The notes beneath the pieces are model-generated. The model saw nothing but the letters and a program-made list of their open reading frames with translations. It ran no database searches and had not been told where the DNA came from. A DNA stretch of 64,000 nucleotides from the NCBI GenBank assembly GCA_013396995.1, contig VWZP01005240.1, positions 1,744,639-1,808,638 on the forward strand, given 5' to 3'. Made by a program: the position numbers and the translations under genes. Below are positions 57,832 to 64,000 of this stretch, piece after piece. Every line of letters starts with the position of its first letter. Positions within the stretch are counted from its first letter, which is position 1. This stretch comes from Dicaeum eximium. Taxonomy: Eukaryota > Chordata > Aves > Passeriformes > Dicaeidae.

Positions 57832-60731
57832 GTGAGGGGCCGTTGTTGGGGCCGGGTCGGGCGGGGCTGCGGGGCCTTTTCCCCTTCCAGGCCCAGGAAA
57901 GTGGCCTCAGGGCTCTCTGTCCCTGCCCGTGTGTCGCTGGCCTCGCACCCACCGTCAGGGACAGCGCAGCGACCCCGAAATCGGCTAAACCCGGCTCGTT
58001 TTTCTTCCCAACAGGAATTTCATGGTGACAGGCTTGCAGGATATCGACAAGTGCCGGCAGCAGCTTCACGATATCAGCGTGCCTTTGGAAGTCTTTGAGT
58101 AAGTCCGTGTGTGCCTGGAAGGAGAGGTGCTGCTCTCGGTGACTGGAGGTAGCCTGGATTTGTAGCGTGGGTGTTTTGGCCGAGGGCTGCTTGTCTCAAG
58201 CCCGGTCCTTCTGAATGCCTCATGAGAACGTGAGCAGGCAGAAGGGAGGTCAGAAGGTGGTCAGAAGTACTTTCTGCCTGTGAGAAGGCAGAAGGGTAGG
58301 GGAAGTGATAAAATATACACCCGTGTTCATAGAACCGCGGGATGCTTTGAGTTGGAAAGGACCTTAAAGCTCATCTAGTTCCAGCTCCCCCACCGTGGGC
58401 AGGGATGCCAGCTACTAGATGAGTTGCTTAGAGCCCTGTCCAGCCTGGCCTTTCAGATTTTTTTTTGACTTCTGCATATGTGGGCAGTAACACAAATTCT
58501 GCCGAGTTTAGAGATTTCCTAACATCACACAGTAAGTTAGGTTAGAAGGGACCTTCAAGAACATCTGGTTATAACACCCCTGCCATGGGCAGGGACACCC
58601 ATTTAGTAAGTCAGATTTCATTTTTAAAAATAGACTTTTACACTAGATTAGGATCAGGATTTAAAGTTGCAAGCGAAAATGAAGTAAGGAAGTACTCACG
58701 TGTTTAGTCTCAGGAGTGGCAGTCTGGCAGAAAATTGCAACATTAAAAGCAAACATAGAGGAAGAGCTATACTGGAGAGCTTTTGTGATACAGCTGATAA
58801 GTTAATTTACTAGTGTAAATCTCTTTTAAGTCCAGATGTTACTGGGCTGCTGTACTCCAGTGTGTCACTGGCTCTATACGGCTTTTTTCATTGGGCTTTT
58901 ACTCCAGCTGTAAATTTGTGATGACTCCTAAATGTTCTCTCTAGTAAGTTTCCCTTGGCCAGGAATTGTATTGCAGGACAAAATTGCACATAGGTTTGCT
59001 GATACATAATGTTAATTTTTTACTCTTCACTGTGGCATGTGCAGCTCCTCCTTATCCTTGATTTGCTGGGTGCCCTCTTCCCATGTGCTTCATTCTCACC
59101 ATGTCCTACCTAGGCCACTTCCTGTTTAGTGCCCTTCCAGTTGCTTGGAAAAGGACCATCTTCCTCTGATCATCTGTGCTTATTGCCTGTGAGGAGCTGG
59201 TAGATATATTTTTTTTTTGGTGTGTGTGCTTTTAATACTTTGTTCAAAGCTCTCCAGGCTCTCTGGAAACAGAGCTTTGCTGGCCGTGGCCTCGTCCTTG
59301 AGCTGCCTCTTGGAAATGGCTGAGTTTAACTGTGGTGGTTTTTAAACTGCACATTTCAGGTAATAGTAGAAAGAAAAAGACAGCAAGAAGGGTAATTCTG
59401 TACCTTGTGGAGCATGCTAGTAGGAATATGATCATTTAATGGTGTCTTTTCTATTTTCAGATACATAGATCAAGGCCGCAACCCTCAGCTTTACACTAAA
59501 GAGTGTCTGGAGCGAGCTTTGGCTAAAAATGAGCAAGTTAAAGGAAAAATTGACACTATGAAGGTAAATGAGAATTAATGGAAGTATAATGCAGTAATGT
59601 ATTTGATAAGTTTTTATTTTTCTGTAAATATATGGGTATTTTTTACTTGTGCAGTTATTAACTTCTGTTATTATGTGATTTGTCTTAGAAATTGCTCTGC
59701 ATCCCTGTATCTTAATTGATGCTGATGTAGCCTGTTCAGGAAAGGAAACCTGTAGTTCATCCCACAGTTGGGGATGGAGCTTCCACTGTGATTTTATATT
59801 GGTTAAGAGATATTTTAATTTTTATTAAAAAGATTTTTATTATTGGTAAGAGATACTTCATTTTTTTGCAGGTGTGTAATTTTGCTGTGTGCAAACTTAA
59901 AAATAAGCAAAACAAAAGGGATATTTTTCCAGTCTTGAATGGATAGTAGAGGGTTAAAATGTCAAATATGCTCTATAATCATCAGTTACCTTTATAAAAT
60001 TAGTGAAAATGCATGCCAGTGTTTAGGGGTTTCTGAATTTGTACTTCCATTTAACTCCTGGAACCACTGCAGAAAAACACAATCAGAAAAGGAAGTTTAG
60101 TGAGTTCTGAGAATGTTCTTTGGCTGAACTTAGTGTGGAGGATGACAGGCTGTACTGCAGAATGTAGACATATGGAGATAAGTCCTGAGCTGCTTTTTAT
60201 TTTCTCTGTGCTTGTGAAATTGTGTACTTCTAAGGCAGCTGTGAGTTGCTTTTTGGAGGTGGAGTGCATTCCGTGTCAAATCAAGAGGACATGCCCTTAA
60301 TCAGCTTTCCTTAATAAGGTCAGGCAGATATTGGTGCACCAGAGTTTACTAAGAGGTCCAACTGCTCTGAATTTCTTAGGAGAAAATGCAAATAAATTTC
60401 TGGGAATTCATGGACATTTTAGTTTGCCTGGTGCATTCCTTGTGGATTTCACTTGGGCATTTTCTGTGGATTTTGTAAATATAACTTTTTGTTTGAGTGG
60501 TTTTGTGGGTTTTTGGGTACTTCAGTTCACTGAGAGGTGTTTTGGGTACAAACATTTCTGTTCAGGTAACATTGCTTGATGAAATCTGAATAAACTGTCC
60601 AGATGATGCATATACATTTTTTTTTCTCTTTCCAGAAATTTAAAAGCCTGTTAATTCAAGAACTGACAAAGGTGTTCCCAGAAGATATGGCAAAGTACAA
60701 AGCTATTAGAGGAGAAGATCCTCCTCCTTAA
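57710..60731 (+). CDS. MED10: Mediator of RNA polymerase II transcription subunit 10 (four coding exons joined)
   Basis: A nuclear, non-catalytic subunit of the middle module of Mediator, the complex that relays signals from DNA-bound activators to RNA polymerase II (yeast Nut2 is the orthologue). Exons 57710-57831, 58015-58098, 59461-59563 and 60636-60731 join to 134 codons plus stop; the human protein is 135 residues as I recall. The product starts MAEKFDSLEEHLEKFVENIR and is helical and charged throughout. It includes the conserved stretches FMVTGLQDIDKCRQQLHDI and EYIDQGRNPQLYTKECLERA, and ends IRGEDPPP. All introns are GT-AG (183, 1362 and 1072 bp). The ATG is in a strong context (GCGGCCATGG), is the first in this frame within the island, and matches the known N-terminus. 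The frame is intact with no stop or frameshift. Confidence 0.98.
58015..58098 (+). CDS. MED10: MED10 coding exon 2
   Basis: It follows the acceptor 'cccaacag', completes the split Leu codon, and encodes NFMVTGLQDIDKCRQQLHDI through VPLEVF. It ends in a split Glu codon (GA|A). The donor is GTAAGT at 58099. Confidence 0.97.
   Translation, partial: EFHGDRLAGYRQVPAAASRYQRAFGSL
58327..58457 (-). mobile_element. CR1 3' end in MED10 intron 2
   Basis: Antisense CR1: 'tcatagaaccgcgggatgc', 'gagttggaaaggaccttaaagctcatctagttccagc', 'ccctgtccagcctggcctt'. It is a short 5'-truncated copy. Confidence 0.88.
58521..58605 (-). mobile_element. second short CR1 3' end in MED10 intron 2
   Basis: Antisense CR1: 'aacatcacacagtaagttagg', 'ttagaagggaccttcaagaacatctggtt', 'ccctgccatgggcagggacac'. 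It lies only about 60 bp from the previous copy and is in the same orientation. Confidence 0.8.
59461..59563 (+). CDS. MED10: MED10 coding exon 3
   Basis: It follows the acceptor 'ctattttcag' and encodes YIDQGRNPQLYTKECLERA through GKIDTMK, ending on a complete codon. The donor is GTAAAT at 59564. Confidence 0.97.
60636..60731 (+). CDS. MED10: MED10 coding exon 4 (terminal)
   Basis: It follows a polypyrimidine tract and the acceptor 'tttccag'. It encodes KFKSLLIQELTKVFPEDMAK through RGEDPPP, then TAA at 60729-60731. Confidence 0.97.
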   Translation, partial: KFKSLLIQELTKVFPEDMAKYKAIRGEDPPP

Positions 60732-61445
60732 GATGGCCTTCAAAAGCTCTAAAAATGTCTTGTAAACTGACACCACGTTATAAGAACATTGACTGGAGAG
60801 AGAGGGAATCCAAGCCCTCCTAACAACTGTACTAAAAATGGCAGTGGTGACTGTAAAGGAGCTTGATGGTTGTTCATGGTTCTGGTCTGAAGCTACTGAA
60901 TCTTTCTGAAGACTTCTACTCAGTGATTGTGGTTGAAACTTCCTATGGTAATCCGCTTTTCTTTCCTAGAGGGTTTGAGAAATGTAATTGCCTACAGGTC
61001 ATCAATGCAGAGCATTTCCCACAAAGTGCATTTCCATAGCAGAAAAACATGTTTTTTTGTCTTCTGTAAAGTGTGCCTCAGGATTGTGGGCTCATCTGTT
61101 TTTTAAGAGAAATGATTTATTACACTTGATTATTTTTCATTTGTAAACTTCAGGGTTTTTTTACTGCAGTACGAACAGTTGACTGCTTTTGTCATGCCAA
61201 ATTCTACTGAGCAGGAGCCTGTCAAGGGCTGCAGTTCTCATGTGTCATAATTAGTTGCAGCCAGAAACACCTTCAGATCTTGTTTTCTTTTGGGAGCTGC
61301 AGTGCAGATGGCTAAGGATATAAAAAGTGAGCATACCTGGGGACTAGCTCCTCTACAACTTCAATATTTTGTACAGTATTTAATGTAAGCTTTTGTTTAT
61401 TCATTTTCTGCAAGCAGGTTGTTGAATAAAAATTTGAAAAAAAAT
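60732..61445 (+). other. MED10: MED10 3' UTR with polyadenylation signal
   Basis: Sequence after the MED10 stop runs about 0.7 kb to a canonical AATAAA at 61425-61430. Cleavage is expected some 10-25 bp later. No other gene or repeat was recognised in it. Confidence 0.8.
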
Positions 61446-62703
61446 CTAAATCCTGACATTTTTCTTTTGTATGCTTCTCTTTGGAGTGTGAACTAAAAGC
61501 TGTGGAAAAAAAATAGCATATTCCTCAGTTCCACACTGACAGAAATATGTGTATCAAAACTTGGGTCTTAAAATTTTATATCTTAAGGTGGTATCAGCTT
61601 GGTTATTTGGTTTTATAATGAAAATTTCCATTTTAGTGCCTGAAACAGGAGATTTTGGGGATCAGCAATTGTCACCTAAGTCCTGGTTAGCTGTGAGCTC
61701 ATCTGTGGGATCGGTAACTGTTCATACATAAGGGAGCCCCAGTATGGAACAGGATGGTGGCTCCTCACCCAGGGGTGGGAGGTTTGGGGATAGATTGGGT
61801 TTGCAGTGGGAGCAAGAGAAGCCCTTTTTGTCTTGGGTATTTGTGAAGCTGGAGCCCATTCTGCTTATGTTTGTTCTCCCAGATCTATCTTGACTTTTTG
61901 CATCAGCAAATTATATTATTACTCTATGCTGGTTGCTACATGGAGTGATTGGTTTTGGGCAGGAGCCCCAAAATAGCACTATGCATGTGCTTCATGGCAG
62001 GCCTGCCTAGTCTGCTAAAGACTTACCAGGGATTTAGGCATGTTTGGAGTTACTGATGGCATAGTTTGCACACCTGAAGCACCATCTGTGCTCAGTTACT
62101 TGCCTGGAGCACAGCCCATCCGTGATGCCAGGTACCACCAAACTTCGACATAGCAAGAGGAAAAACAAAACCAGAAAATGAGGTGTTCCTTTTAAAATTT
62201 GTGACCTACCAGTCTAAGTTCATCTAATTGCTGCCTGATATTACCCTGTCCTGCACACTTGCTTTTTCTTGTATTTTTTCCACCTCTAATCAGTTTTACC
62301 TTCACAATTTTACTGTATGAACTTGGAAGAGAAGAGTGACAAGCAAAAAGCACTCCATGTTTGTGTTTGGCTCAGCCTGGATTGCCCCAGGTCCCTAGGA
62401 GCTGCTGAAGTCACTGCCAAGTGGGATGTATATAGGACATAAGTAAAGAGGGTAAAGAGGATTTTTCATTTGTGTATAATGTAGTCAGAAGAGGAGTTTA
62501 AGAGCAAAACTGTTAACAGCAGGCAGGGGGAACAGTATTTAAAGGATAGTTGAGAGAACATTTAGGAGGCAAGAGGCCTTTAGATACTGGTCTGGATACT
62601 GGAGTATTCTGTCACCTAGCACTGACACCGGCTTGTGTTTCAGATTTGGTGGGGTAGAACTCTTCAAAACTGGTGCTTCCAGGAAGTCTTATTCTATATT
62701 TTA
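61446..62703. other. intergenic, downstream of MED10
   Basis: No gene, transposon or RNA gene was recognised. Confidence 0.45.
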
Positions 62704-62960
62704 TGGATCCATAGAAGCACAGAATAGTTTGCATTGTAAGGGATCTAAAAGATTATCTAGTTTCAGCTCCCCTGTCATGGGGGAGTTGCTCAAAGCCCTC
62801 TCCAACCTGGCCTTGAGCACTTCCAGACATGGGCATTCACAGCTTCTCAGGACAACCCATTCCAGGGTTTCACCACCCTCACATGAAGAATTTCTTCCTA
62901 ATACCTCACCTTAACCTGCCCACTTTCAGTTTGAAGCCATCACCCTTCCTCCTGGGATTA
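62704..62960 (-). mobile_element. CR1 LINE 3' fragment
   Basis: Antisense CR1: 'atccatagaagcacagaatag', 'ctctccaacctggccttgagcacttccagacatggg', 'cacagcttctcaggacaacccattccagg', 'agaatttcttcctaatacc', 'agtttgaagccatcacccttcc'. It is a minus-orientation 3' UTR fragment. Confidence 0.93.
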
Positions 62961-64000
62961 GCTTGGAGTTAGAGAGCCATGAGGGATGAGCAGCTCCACA
63001 GCCCAGAGGCTCTGAAAATGCGTGAAATGTCTGCTCTGTAAGGGTATTGATTTATTGTTATCATGAGTTAATGAATTAAGTACCCAAGGCTGGCCACAGT
63101 GAAGATGGCTACCCATAACACTGACACCCGTGCCTGCTGATGAGAAGAAGGTTTCAGGCTTCCCCAGCTCAGAGAGGTGGTTTACCAGCATGGATCACAT
63201 GCTTTCCCTGGATATCTAGGTAGTTGTGGTAAACAAGATGACTGGGATAGTTGGTAGAGATGGAGGATTAGGGTATAACATTAGGTCGCATCATCATGAA
63301 ATCTCAGCTGCCTGTGTTTGGTGAGGAACCTAAGAAAACTTTGTTTTCTTTGAAAACTTTGTATCAGGAATAAAAATAAATAAATAATAAAAAAACTGAA
63401 CCAGAAAAAAATTCTCAGTTAAATCATCAGGTTTCATGCTCTGCTCAGCTTCTGTTCCAGCTTTTTGATACCTTCTTATTCTATTATTTTATGCTTACTT
63501 CACTTACTGTTTCTGGGCTAGAGATTCAAAATATTGCTATTGCTGCAACTGACCATATTTAGCATAATATTGAAGAGAGGTCACTGTTGTAAATTATGTT
63601 TGTCTCAGACAAGAAGTGGTGGCCAGAATGAGTGTATGTCAGTTTATAATGTAGAATGAGAATTGCTGGAAACAATGGTGCTTTCCATTTCCAGTTGCAT
63701 ATGGAACAGAAAAATCCCACCTAATTGTGCTCATTTGTTAATTGGTTCTCTGAAAAGGACCACATGTCTGAATTATCCTGATGTCTGCTTTGTTTGATGA
63801 TAACCTTCAAGGCATTTGGTAAAGGAGACTGTTAGATCTTTCCTCTTTCCCACTCCCTTACCTGCATGGTTGGAGGTGAGTTGGAATTTTATTTAAGGGT
63901 AACATTAAAACAACATCAGCCAGACAGCAGAGTTCTAAAATAGATTTTTGTTGCCCTTTAATTATCTCAAAGGAAAGTTTGAATCCATTCAGGTTTCAAG
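62961..64000. other. intergenic, no feature recognised
   Basis: Nothing specific was recognised to the end of the window. Confidence 0.45.

Noticed and set aside
57190..58069. Long Pro/Ala/Arg- or Gly/Thr/Gln-rich frames of 142-268 codons on both strands around MED10 exon 1
   Set aside because: They are produced by the 11-bp minisatellite and GC-rich sequence, and they overlap the MED10 promoter and first exons in other frames.
1..64000. CRISPR array, operon, phage or bacterial defence system
   Set aside because: The sequence is vertebrate nuclear DNA with spliced genes and CR1 elements; no regularly spaced repeat-spacer pattern or prokaryotic gene was seen.

Overview
This window looks like draft nuclear sequence from a bird. 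Three things point that way: many CR1 retrotransposon 3' ends in both orientations, a solo LTR of the avian ERVL type, and compact genes in GC-rich islands separated by AT-rich repeat-bearing DNA. It carries two recognisable protein-coding genes, arranged head to head. They are UBE2QL1 on the minus strand (two coding exons, 25274-25405 and 40950-41303, 15.5 kb intron) and MED10 on the plus strand (four coding exons, 57710-60731). From memory of the human map, the same two genes are divergent neighbours on 5p15, so the pair looks like conserved synteny.

Layout. 1-24 kb: no recognisable gene; an orphan CpG-rich island at about 1.69-2.20 kb, six CR1 copies, an AT-rich block split by a CR1, and a repeat-free, CpG-retaining stretch near 19.5 kb that may be conserved non-coding DNA. 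24-41.6 kb: UBE2QL1, whose intron holds a GC-rich block just upstream of exon 2, a solo LTR, a 136-bp direct repeat pair, a 180-bp polypyrimidine pentamer array and several candidate regulatory segments. The first exon sits in a CpG island broken by a 667-bp assembly gap (41592-42258), so the 5' end of UBE2QL1 is unresolved. 42.3-57.2 kb: intergenic DNA with CR1 copies, one possible LTR and one very old CR1 relic. 57.2-61.45 kb: MED10 with its CpG-island promoter and an 18-unit, 11-bp GC-rich minisatellite immediately upstream. 61.45-64 kb: non-coding, one CR1.

Function. UBE2QL1 is a ubiquitin-conjugating (E2) enzyme of the UBE2Q class. MED10 is a small subunit of the middle module of Mediator, the RNA polymerase II coactivator. 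They have no known shared pathway. I found no CRISPR array, operon, tRNA, rRNA or intact mobile-element gene, and nothing that amounts to a new molecular system. The points most worth following up are the open N-terminal extension of UBE2QL1 running into the gap, the minisatellite and duplicated GC boxes at the MED10 promoter, the 136-bp direct repeat, and the orphan CpG island.
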